DNA of 17,419 bases from contig JAISTZ010000193.1 in assembly GCA_031272345.1 (NCBI GenBank), forward strand, positions 1 to 17,419, given 5' to 3'. Shown here one piece after another: positions 1-6,324 of this stretch (position 1 is the first letter of the stretch; each line of letters starts with the position of its first letter). The notes beneath the pieces are model-generated. The model saw only the letters and a program-made list of their open reading frames with translations, made no database searches and had not been told where the DNA came from. Origin of the DNA: Spirochaetaceae bacterium (lineage in GTDB: Bacteria; Spirochaetota; Spirochaetia; Treponematales; Treponemataceae). The translations under genes and the position numbers were made by a program.

Positions 1-508
1 ACCGGGCGGGGTCGAAGCAGGCCTCGAAGGCCTCCCGCAGGGTGAAGGCCCCGCACACGCCCATGCCGCAGGACCGGGCCGCCCTGGCGTTTGCCCCGGG
101 CACGATGCACCGGATTATCCCCTGTTCCAGGGCCGAGGACACCGCCGCGTGGACTCCCCGCACGGGCCTGGTCCCTCCGGAGAGCTCCAGCTCCCCCATC
201 ACCAGAATCGGCGCGGAATCCTCCGGCGGGGCGTCCACCCCGGCAAGGAGCACCGCCAGGGCGATTGCCAGGTCGAACCCGGCGCCCTCTTTTTTTACGT
301 CCGCCGGGGACAGGCTGATGAGCACCCTGTCCTGGGGAAAGTCGAACCCGGAATTGCGGATGGCCGCCCGCATCCGCTCCCTGGATTCCCGCACCGCCCC
401 GTCGGCGAGCCCCACCATGTCGATCGCCGGGATTCCCCGCCTGAGATCGACCTCCACGGTCACCAAAGCGCCTTCGTAGCCGAAGGGTGAAAAACTGAGT
501 ATCTTCAT
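1..508 (-). CDS. comM: Mg-chelatase-like AAA ATPase, ComM/YifB family (N-terminal part, runs off left edge)
   Basis: This is a partial gene: the ATG is at 508-506 and the frame stays open to base 1, giving the first 169 residues. The translation begins MKILSFSPFGYEGALVTVEV and continues with a ChlI (Lon-protease-like fold) domain. It shows IPAIDMVGLAD, then VRESRERMRAAI, then the family hallmark LSPADVKKEGAGFDLAIAL, close to the usual N-terminal ComM/YifB pattern. The AAA+ ATPase core (Walker A/B) would lie off the window. In naturally competent bacteria ComM acts as a hexameric branch-migration helicase during integration of transformed DNA; YifB homologues also occur widely in non-competent species. 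The start follows a weak Shine-Dalgarno-like TTAGG. It is divergent from the M23 peptidase operon, sharing a 153-bp AT-rich intergenic region. Family call is firm; competence function is not shown. Confidence 0.93.
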   Translation of the reverse strand, partial: MKILSFSPFGYEGALVTVEVDLRRGIPAIDMVGLADGAVRESRERMRAAIRNSGFDFPQDRVLISLSPADVKKEGAGFDLAIALAVLLAGVDAPPEDSAPILVMGELELSGGTRPVRGVHAAVSSALEQGIIRCIVPGANARAARSCGMGVCGAFTLREAFEACFDPAR

Positions 509-607
509 ACCTAAGGGATAGTAATTTTTTGACGGTTTTGGACATTTTTTGGGGAATTTTCCGGTAAATTTCTGCCGATACTGTGGAATATGGTCAAAAA
601 AAACCGG

Positions 608-636
608 TTGACAAAAAAACCGTGATGTGCTATACT
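608..636 (+). promoter_or_regulatory. sigma70-type promoter of the M23/bactofilin operon
   Basis: TTGACA (608-613) and TATACT (631-636) are separated by exactly 17 bp, a near-perfect housekeeping promoter. The expected transcription start is near 643, giving a leader of about 19 nt with AGGAG at 651-655 just ahead of the GTG at 662. The same TATACT hexamer recurs upstream of other genes in the window. Confidence 0.85.
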
Positions 637-661
637 ATTTTCACTTTTCCAGGAGCAGGCA

Positions 662-1678
662 GTGGCGCGGCAGGGCGGTTATAAAAAGCTCGAGAACGAC
701 GTAGTTTCTTCTCTGGGCAGAACTATTTTTGGGTATCTTTGCCGGTTCGGCCGGGTTTTTTTACAGATGCTCTCTTTTTTTGACCAAAAACTCACCATAA
801 TGATCGTGCCCCACTCCCAGCGGCGGGTCGTCAATTTTCAGACCAACGTGTTCGCCCTGTTTTTGGCCCTCACCCTGCTCATCGGCGTCTTCGGCTCCTT
901 CGTTTATTTCAATAAAAATTCAGTCGCCGCAACGGCCGCCATAAACAAGCTGGAAAAACAGCACGAAGAAACCCTCGCCAGTTTGGACGAAGTACGGGAC
1001 GAAAACATCGCCCTCCTCCAGGCGGCCAAGCGTTTTCAGGGGGCTCTGGGCACAACCCTGGCCCGGCTGGGAATCAACAGGCCGAGTGAGCGGGCCGCGG
1101 GCGCGTCCAGCGACCTGTCCTCCGTGTTCGGCGCGCCGGAGCTTTCCGCCGGTTCGGTGGAAGAAACCGCGGACATCCGGGAGCTCGCCGGGTTCCTGGA
1201 GAGCTCCGTGCAGCCCCTGGAACAGATAGGCAAGATGCTCGAGGCCCACGGCGCCCTCCTTTCAGACATCCCCAGCATCTGGCCCCTGTCCAACCCGGTC
1301 ACCGGCCACCTGTCCATGAAATTCGGCCAGAACATCCACCCCATCACGGGGCAGCTCTATCTGCACAAGGGGCTGGACTTCTCCACCTACCGCTCCGGGG
1401 ACCCGGTGGTCGCCACGGCCAACGGCCAGGTGGTGACAATTTCCTGGGACGAGGGTTTCGGGCTCTATGTGGTCATCAAGCATAAACACGGCATCTACAC
1501 CCGGTACGCCCACCTGAATACCACGCGGGTCCAGAAGGGCCAGTTCGTGTCCCAGAGGGACGTCATCGGCACCATCGGCAACACGGGCATTTCCACGGGG
1601 CCCCACCTGCACTACGAGGTCCACATCGGCTCCGATGTGGTCGACCCGGAAAAATACATCAACATCAAGCTGGATTAG
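662..1678 (+). CDS. M23 family (LytM-type) metallopeptidase, membrane anchored
   Basis: A 338-residue probable peptidoglycan endopeptidase. A cytoplasmic N-terminus is followed by one membrane segment (about residues 62-83), a periplasmic coiled coil (about 95-120), a linker and a C-terminal LytM domain (about 205-335). The zinc ligands of the family are present: H235 and D239 in HKGLDF and H317 in HLHYEV. Catalytic-type histidines H284 (RYAHL) and H315 are also present, so it should be active. The GTG start at 662 is chosen because AGGAG lies 6 nt upstream and a consensus promoter precedes it. It is immediately followed by a bactofilin gene. M23-peptidase/bactofilin pairs are a known cell-shape arrangement in which the bactofilin scaffold recruits or controls the hydrolase, so a role in local wall remodelling and cell curvature is inferred. 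Confidence 0.93.
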   Translation: MARQGGYKKLENDVVSSLGRTIFGYLCRFGRVFLQMLSFFDQKLTIMIVPHSQRRVVNFQTNVFALFLALTLLIGVFGSFVYFNKNSVAATAAINKLEKQHEETLASLDEVRDENIALLQAAKRFQGALGTTLARLGINRPSERAAGASSDLSSVFGAPELSAGSVEETADIRELAGFLESSVQPLEQIGKMLEAHGALLSDIPSIWPLSNPVTGHLSMKFGQNIHPITGQLYLHKGLDFSTYRSGDPVVATANGQVVTISWDEGFGLYVVIKHKHGIYTRYAHLNTTRVQKGQFVSQRDVIGTIGNTGISTGPHLHYEVHIGSDVVDPEKYINIKLD

Positions 1679-1679
1679 G

Positions 1680-2093
1680 ATGGCCCTTTCCCTGGAAGAC
1701 TTTTCCATCAATACGATCGTGGGCCAGGGGTCCAGCGTTTCAGGGAACGTCAGCATCGCCGGTTTCGTGCGGATCGACGGGGACATCGACGGCAACCTGG
1801 AGACCAGCGGCAAAATCATCCTGGGGGAAAAAGCCCGGGTGCGGGGGAACATCACCGCCAGGTCCGCGGTCATCGGGGGCATCGTGGAGGGGGACATCCT
1901 GGCCCCCGAGGGGGTCCAGTTGTTTTCCACCTCCATCGTCGTCGGGGACATCGTCACCAAAAGGATAGAAGTCGCCGAACAGGTGATTTTTCACGGCCAC
2001 TGCATCGCCCTCAGGAACGAGGGGGCCTTCGAGGCCGCCAGGCAGGACAGGCTGACCGCCATGGCCGTGGGGCAGCGGGGAGCCCGGGCATAG
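1680..2093 (+). CDS. Bactofilin (polymer-forming cytoskeletal protein)
   Basis: A 137-residue protein dominated by a right-handed beta-helix bactofilin (DUF583) domain at about residues 12-115. Repeats have the form GNVSIAGFVRIDGDIDGNL, then ITARSAVIGGIVEGDI, then ASTSIVVGDI-like rungs ending in VTKRIEVAEQVIFHG. Bactofilins self-assemble into nucleotide-independent filaments, often membrane associated, and organise cell-wall enzymes. I chose the ATG at 1680, one base after the stop of the M23 gene; an in-frame ATG at 1635 would overlap the peptidase gene and adds an unlikely N-terminus. The one-base gap and weak Shine-Dalgarno suggest translational coupling. The short C-terminal tail (about 115-137) is charged and probably disordered. 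It likely works with the upstream peptidase. Confidence 0.93.
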   Translation: MALSLEDFSINTIVGQGSSVSGNVSIAGFVRIDGDIDGNLETSGKIILGEKARVRGNITARSAVIGGIVEGDILAPEGVQLFSTSIVVGDIVTKRIEVAEQVIFHGHCIALRNEGAFEAARQDRLTAMAVGQRGARA

Positions 2094-2095
2094 CC

Positions 2096-2608
2096 ATGGC
2101 CGAGGTCGACTCCGTAAACCAGCAGGTCTTTTTTACCCCCCAGTTCCGCAAAGCGGAAAAGCGGAAGGACCCCCTGGCGGAAAAGGGGAAATTCGCGTCC
2201 CTGGTGGAGCAGGAGGCGGAAGAGGCGGCCCTCCTGGGGCTTGAAATTCCCCAGGACATCGCCGCCCTGCCCTACGGGGAGGCGGTCGTCAAACTGAAGG
2301 ACGCCCTGGACCTGGCCGGGGAGGCCCTCAAGGCGCGGGCCACTCCGGAAAATTTCGGGGTCTACAAAAAGGCCGTAAGGAACTTCGTGTCCTATGTGGC
2401 AAGCCGGAACTTCGAGGTGCGGGAGAATGTCACCAAGATGAAGGTTAAACCCGGTTCCTGGAAGGAAAAGCGCGCCGTTACGGTGAAGGTGATTGACGAA
2501 AAGCTCGACCGCTTGGCCCAGGACGTGCTTTTTAACCAGGGGGACAAATTCAAACTCCTTTCGGAGATTGAAGAAATCAACGGGCTTGTGATAGACTTGC
2601 TTAGATAG
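2096..2608 (+). CDS. YaaR (DUF327) family protein
   Basis: A 170-residue, mostly helical cytosolic protein. The segment at about residues 85-165 carries the YaaR/DUF327 pattern: FGVYKKAVRNFVSYV, a basic patch around WKEKRAVTVKVIDEKLD, and the end LLSEIEEINGLVIDLL. The family's biochemical function is not established. In Bacillus subtilis yaaR lies in the same cluster as yaaT (ricT), separated by holB; here the YaaR-like gene is followed directly by a YaaT-like PSP1 gene, which supports the call. The ATG at 2096 is 2 nt after the bactofilin stop, so it should be co-translated. An in-frame internal start is not favoured because the region just downstream is part of a continuous charged helix. 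Confidence 0.8.
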   Translation: MAEVDSVNQQVFFTPQFRKAEKRKDPLAEKGKFASLVEQEAEEAALLGLEIPQDIAALPYGEAVVKLKDALDLAGEALKARATPENFGVYKKAVRNFVSYVASRNFEVRENVTKMKVKPGSWKEKRAVTVKVIDEKLDRLAQDVLFNQGDKFKLLSEIEEINGLVIDLLR

Positions 2609-2619
2609 AAGGAACAACA

Positions 2620-3543
2620 GTGAGCGACGTGTTTGAAAACGAGTTGGAAGAGCTCTCCGGGGACGACCTGCTTGCCCTTGAGGACACCTCCGTTGAGGAG
2701 TCCCAGGGGGAGGAATTCGTGTTCCCCAGCCCCCTGTACCGGCTCAGGCTCGATTACTCCAGGGAGGGGGTCTACGCCCTGCCCCAGAATGGTATGGAGC
2801 TCTCTCCCGGGGAGGGGGTGCTGATTCCCACCAGGTACGGCAAGGACATGGCCCGGGTGTTGGGGCTTGCGGCAAAACCCGTGGGCATACGGCCCCAGGA
2901 CGTGGTCACCATTGAGCGGAAGGCTACCCCGGCGGACCTAAAACGGGCGGAGTCCTACCGGGCAAAGGAAAAAGAGGCCTCCCGGGTGTTCCAGCAGAAG
3001 GCCGCCATGCACGGCCTGGACATGAAGCTCATCGGCGCCCACTACCTTCTGGACGAGCCCAAGGTGCTGTTCTTCTTTACCGCGGACAACCGGGTGGACT
3101 TCCGGGAGCTCGTCAAGGACCTGGTGTCGGTCTTCAGGATGCGGATCGAGCTGCGCCAGATCGGCGTGCGGGACGAATCCCGGATCACCGGCGGCCTGGG
3201 GGTGTGCGGCAGGTCCTTCTGCTGTCACGCCGTGTCGGACAAGTTGCGTCCCGTGTCGATCAGGATGGCCAAGGACCAGAACCTCTCCCTCAACTCAATG
3301 AAGATTTCAGGCCAGTGCGGCAGGCTCCTGTGCTGCCTCTCCTACGAATACGACTGGTACGTGGAGGTCCGCAAGTCCATGCCCCAGGAGGGCATCCGGC
3401 TCATCTACGACGGCACGTCCTTCAGGGTGATGTCCATAAACCCCATTTCTTCCATGGTGCAGCTTTCCGGCGAGGACGGCAGGATGCTCGAAATCCCCGC
3501 GTCCCGGTTCGACAAGACCAGCGGCAAGTGGGAGCTGCATTAA
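2620..3543 (+). CDS. PSP1-domain protein, RicT/YaaT-like
   Basis: A 307-residue protein with an acidic N-terminus (about 1-33) and a PSP1 domain covering about 38-260. Two cysteine clusters of the form C-x4-CC are present: C196/C201/C202 (VCGRSFCC) and C233/C238/C239 (QCGRLLCC). They match the conserved cysteines of Bacillus RicT, which with RicA and RicF carries [4Fe-4S] clusters and affects RNase Y-dependent mRNA maturation, biofilm formation and sporulation. The GTG start at 2620 is set by AAGGA at 2609-2613, 6 nt upstream. It is the last gene of the 662-3543 operon; I see no good intrinsic terminator after it. Whether partner proteins exist here is unknown, so an RNA-maturation role is by analogy only. 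Confidence 0.87.
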   Translation: MSDVFENELEELSGDDLLALEDTSVEESQGEEFVFPSPLYRLRLDYSREGVYALPQNGMELSPGEGVLIPTRYGKDMARVLGLAAKPVGIRPQDVVTIERKATPADLKRAESYRAKEKEASRVFQQKAAMHGLDMKLIGAHYLLDEPKVLFFFTADNRVDFRELVKDLVSVFRMRIELRQIGVRDESRITGGLGVCGRSFCCHAVSDKLRPVSIRMAKDQNLSLNSMKISGQCGRLLCCLSYEYDWYVEVRKSMPQEGIRLIYDGTSFRVMSINPISSMVQLSGEDGRMLEIPASRFDKTSGKWELH

Positions 3544-3667
3544 AACATCGAGTTTTTCATCCTTTCCCTAAACCCGGCGCAAAAGAGGATGCGCAACCGT
3601 CTGTTGTAAGAAAACCGCAAAAAAAATTTATTTTTTCCGAAAAAAATGTCCAAAAACCGCCAAACAT

Positions 3668-3700
3668 CACTATATCTATAGTGAAACGGCTGTGTTTCAC
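3668..3700. promoter_or_regulatory. Overlapping palindromes upstream of the coiled-coil gene promoter (operator candidate)
   Basis: CACTATATCTATAGTG (3668-3683) is a perfect palindrome with 7-bp arms and a 2-bp centre. It shares its last three bases with a second inverted repeat, GTGAAAC (3681-3687) and GTTTCAC (3694-3700), with a 6-bp loop. Together they end 16 bp upstream of the -35 box at 3717. Position and symmetry suit a repressor or activator site, or a pair of alternative hairpins; no regulator is identified. Confidence 0.45.
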
Positions 3701-3716
3701 AAAAACCGTTTTTTGC

Positions 3717-3745
3717 TTGCAAAAAAAGTAAAAATGGTTTATACT
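3717..3745 (+). promoter_or_regulatory. Promoter of the small coiled-coil membrane protein
   Basis: TTGCAA (3717-3722) and TATACT (3740-3745) are spaced 17 bp apart. Transcription would start near 3752, about 15 nt before the ATG at 3767, with an AGAGG ribosome site between. This separates the gene from the upstream 662-3543 operon. Confidence 0.65.
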
Positions 3746-3766
3746 ACAGATGGAAAGAGGGTACGT

Positions 3767-4081
3767 ATGAAAAAACTTATCGAGTTGATTTTCAATGCGG
3801 AGAACATCAGGATGGTGGTCATCCTGGCGGTGGTTGTCTCGGGGTTTGCCTGGCAGGACGCCAAGATAAACCAGAGATTCGCCGCCCAGGATGCCAAGAT
3901 GAACGAGAGATTCGCCGCCCAGGACGCAAAGCTCGACGGCCTCAGGTACAATGATTTTGCGCACCTGACCGGTGATTTTGACCGTCTCACCAATGCCTTC
4001 AAGGCCCTCACCTTTGTCCTGCGGCAAAATAACACCATAACGGGCGAACAACAGGTATACATCGATTCCACCCTGCAATGA
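3767..4081 (+). CDS. Small membrane-anchored protein with 11-residue repeats, function unknown
   Basis: A 104-residue protein I cannot assign to a named family. One membrane segment (about residues 14-29, MVVILAVVVSGFAW) is followed by three consecutive 11-residue repeats: QDAKINQRFAA (30-40), QDAKMNERFAA (41-51) and a diverged third unit (52-62). An amphipathic helical tail follows. The pattern predicts a coiled-coil stalk on one face of the inner membrane. I chose the ATG at 3767 over an in-frame ATG at 3692 because the promoter and the AGAGG ribosome site lie between them, and the MKKLIELIF start suits a membrane protein. The repeats are also near-identical at DNA level with a 33-bp period, so repeat number could vary by slippage. 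It sits between the ricT-like gene and recO; no functional link is evident. Confidence 0.75.
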   Translation: MKKLIELIFNAENIRMVVILAVVVSGFAWQDAKINQRFAAQDAKMNERFAAQDAKLDGLRYNDFAHLTGDFDRLTNAFKALTFVLRQNNTITGEQQVYIDSTLQ

Positions 4082-4185
4082 AAGCGCCGGACGGCGGGGA
4101 CATCCCCAGGGTCACGATGCAAAGCAGCAAACGTGTCCCTGAAGACTGCGGGGGCTCCAACAATCAAACACGGAGGAAAGGTTGA
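4078..4185 (+). CDS. Possible 35-residue bridging ORF between the coiled-coil gene and recO
   Basis: A short frame starts with an ATG at 4078 overlapping the stop of the previous gene (ATGA) and ends with TGA at 4183-4185 overlapping the TTG start of recO (TTGA). Such 4-bp overlaps at both ends are typical of translational coupling. The peptide has no recognisable domain and looks low in hydrophobic residues. It would have no Shine-Dalgarno of its own, only termination-reinitiation. It may be a fortuitous frame; the alternative is a leader-like coupling ORF. Confidence 0.22.
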   Translation: MKAPDGGDIPRVTMQSSKRVPEDCGGSNNQTRRKG

Positions 4186-4955
4186 CCCGGGAACACACTG
4201 CCCTGGCCCTGGTTCTGGCGTGCCGGGAGGCCCTGCCGGGGCACCTGGCCGTGACTCTCCTCTCCCGTGAAGGGGACGATTCCGGGGAGGGAGGGTGCGA
4301 AATCCGGTCGGCAACGCTCTTCGGGGGGCGGAAGAGCCGCCTCCGGGCCATGGTGTCACCCTGGCACACGGGCAGAATCTGGCTCTACGGGCAAAAATCC
4401 GGGGGGGCCGAAAAAATCACGGACTTCGACGTGGAGCGCTACCGGCACACCTTCCGGGAGAGTTTCCCCAAGGCCCAGGCCGCGTCCCTGGTGAGCGAGC
4501 TGGTCATAAAGACGAAGGCCGCCGGGGGAGCGCCCAGGTGCTGGGTCCTGGTGAACGCCTTCCTGGACGGCCTTGACCGGGCGGCTGAGGAAGAAACCGG
4601 GGCCGCCCTCGCGCGGTTCCTCTGGCGCTACCTGGACGCCCTGGGACTCCAGCCCCCCCTGGACGCCTGTGTCGCCTGCGGGCGGCCCTTCGGCGCCGGG
4701 GACTCCCTGGTGTACGCGGCGGGGGAGAACGGGTTTCTCTGCCCGGAGTGCGCCCCATCCGCGGGCGGGGGGCCATCCCTTTCCGGGGAGGGGGCGGCGT
4801 ACCTGCGGGCCCTATCGTCCCTGGGGGCGAAGGAAGCGCGGAACATCCCCCTTTCCGCGGGCGAAGAGGGGCGCTTAAAGGGCTTCCTCTTCTTCCTCAT
4901 CCAGGCCGCTTGCGGGGAGCGGTTCAAAACCCTGGAAACCTTCGTCCCCGATTGA
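4182..4955 (+). CDS. recO: DNA repair protein RecO
   Basis: A 257-residue RecO of normal length. An N-terminal OB-fold region (about 1-80, with RKSRLRAMVSPWHTGRIWL) is followed by the helical C-terminal domain, whose zinc-binding cysteines are all present: C163 and C166 (CVAC) with C187 and C190 (CPEC). RecO binds DNA and SSB and, with RecR, loads RecA on SSB-coated single strands in gap repair. The start is a TTG at 4182, chosen because GGAGG at 4172-4176 is 5 nt upstream and the encoded N-terminus aligns with RecO proteins. Finding recJ two genes downstream is consistent with a RecFOR-type repair pathway. A TTG start suggests modest translation. Confidence 0.88.
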   Translation: MTREHTALALVLACREALPGHLAVTLLSREGDDSGEGGCEIRSATLFGGRKSRLRAMVSPWHTGRIWLYGQKSGGAEKITDFDVERYRHTFRESFPKAQAASLVSELVIKTKAAGGAPRCWVLVNAFLDGLDRAAEEETGAALARFLWRYLDALGLQPPLDACVACGRPFGAGDSLVYAAGENGFLCPECAPSAGGGPSLSGEGAAYLRALSSLGAKEARNIPLSAGEEGRLKGFLFFLIQAACGERFKTLETFVPD

Positions 4956-4989
4956 GGGAGCGGCGATTTTTGTCTATACTGGAGGATCT

Positions 4990-6324
4990 ATGCGGGCGGT
5001 CGATATAATCACAAAAAAACGGGGGAATCCCCCCAGGCCGGAGGGCGAAGAGCTCTCGCCGGAGGAAATCGAATTCCTCATCACTAACTACGTTTCCGGG
5101 GCCATACCGGATTACCAGGTGTCGGCCTGGCTCATGGCGGTGTACTTCAACGGCATGACCTTTGCCGAAACCGCCGCCCTCACCGGGGCGATGCTGCGCT
5201 CCGGGGAAATTTTCGACCTCCACGGCAGGGAACACGAGGGCCTCCGGGGGCCCTTCGTGGACAAGCACTCCACCGGCGGCGTGGGGGACAAGATTTCCCT
5301 CATCCTGGCGCCCATCGTTGCCGCCTGCGGCCTCCAGGTGCCCATGATGGCCGGGCGGGCCCTGGGCCACACCGGGGGCACCCTGGACAAGCTCGATTCT
5401 ATCGCGGGTTACCGGACGAATCTTTCCCAGGGGGAATTCCGCGCCGCCATCGCCCGGTGCGGGTTCGCCATCACCGGCCAGACCAGGGAGGTTGTCCCCG
5501 CGGACAGGCTCCTCTACGCCCTCCGGGACGTGACCGGCACGGTGGAGTCCGTCCCCCTGATCACCGCGAGCATCCTCTCCAAAAAGGCCGCCGAGGGGTC
5601 CGACGCCCTGGTGTTCGACGTAAAGGCCGGGAGCGGGGCCTTCATGAAGGGGCTGGATGACGCGGAGAGTCTGGCCCGAAGCCTCACCCGCACCGCAAAG
5701 GAGCTGGGCAAAAGGGCCGCGGCCCTGATTACAAACATGGACGCCCCCCTGGGACGGAAGACGGGCAATTTTTTGGAAATCGAGGAAACCCTGGAATGTC
5801 TCCGGGGGGAATGGCCCGCCGACGTAAGGGAAATCACCCTGGCCCTGGCCGCCCGGATGCTGATTCTGGGTGGCAAGGCCGCCTCCAGGGAGGAAAGCGA
5901 TTCCCTGTGCGGAAATGCACTTGCCTCCGGGCGGGCCCTGGAGCTTTTTCTGGAAAACATCGCCGCCCAGGGGGGGAACCCGGAGGGGGTCCTCGGGGAC
6001 TACGGCAAGCGGCGGAGTCCCCACAGGGCGGAGCTCCGGGCGGAACGGGACGGGTTCGTCTCGGTGGACGCATACCGGGCGGGCCTTGCCGGGGTGGGCC
6101 TGGGGGTCGGGCGCAACAGGACCACGGATTCCGTGTGCCCCGAGGCGGGGATCCTGTTCCGTGTTCCCCCCGGGGAGCGAGTGCGGAAGGGGGAGGTCAT
6201 CCTGGAGGCCTTCGGCAAGGATGAGGCCTGCCTGGGGCCGGCGATCGCCCTGCTCAAGGGAGCGGTCACCTATTCGGAGGAGCAGCCCGCGCCGCGGATT
6301 CTCATTTATAAGGAAATACTATGA
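4990..6324 (+). CDS. deoA: Thymidine/pyrimidine-nucleoside phosphorylase
   Basis: A 444-residue cytosolic enzyme of the usual family length, which splits thymidine (and, in Pdp-type enzymes, also uridine) with phosphate to give base and pentose-1-phosphate. It has the N-terminal helical domain, the phosphate-binding loop K92-H93-S94-T95-G-G, and the family signature at about 121-136 (AGRALGHTGGTLDKLD). A C-terminal PYNP domain at about 345-425 includes VGRNRTTD. The signature's usual final glutamate is aspartate here. I cannot separate DeoA from Pdp specificity by eye. GGAGG at 4981-4985 precedes the ATG at 4990 by 4 nt. Its stop overlaps the recJ start (ATGA), so the two are coupled although their functions differ. 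It gives access to nucleosides as carbon or pyrimidine source. Confidence 0.92.
   Translation: MRAVDIITKKRGNPPRPEGEELSPEEIEFLITNYVSGAIPDYQVSAWLMAVYFNGMTFAETAALTGAMLRSGEIFDLHGREHEGLRGPFVDKHSTGGVGDKISLILAPIVAACGLQVPMMAGRALGHTGGTLDKLDSIAGYRTNLSQGEFRAAIARCGFAITGQTREVVPADRLLYALRDVTGTVESVPLITASILSKKAAEGSDALVFDVKAGSGAFMKGLDDAESLARSLTRTAKELGKRAAALITNMDAPLGRKTGNFLEIEETLECLRGEWPADVREITLALAARMLILGGKAASREESDSLCGNALASGRALELFLENIAAQGGNPEGVLGDYGKRRSPHRAELRAERDGFVSVDAYRAGLAGVGLGVGRNRTTDSVCPEAGILFRVPPGERVRKGEVILEAFGKDEACLGPAIALLKGAVTYSEEQPAPRILIYKEIL

Noticed and set aside
42..490. Overlapping plus-strand frames opposite the left-edge gene
   Set aside because: The minus strand encodes a clear ComM/YifB N-terminus running off the window; the plus frames are Pro/Arg/Ser-rich shadows.
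1635..1679. Upstream in-frame start for the bactofilin
   Set aside because: It would overlap the M23 gene by 44 bp and adds a Ser/Thr-rich N-terminus not typical of bactofilins.
1262..1960. A 232-codon minus-strand frame opposite the M23 and bactofilin genes
   Set aside because: It crosses two well-supported genes and has no recognisable domain.
3544..3660. Intrinsic terminator after the RicT-like gene
   Set aside because: Only a 4-bp GCGC pairing is seen near 3577-3594 and the A/T runs are not preceded by a stable stem.
4924..6024. A 366-codon minus-strand frame opposite the nucleoside phosphorylase gene
   Set aside because: Antisense shadow; the sense frame has a complete family signature and ribosome site.
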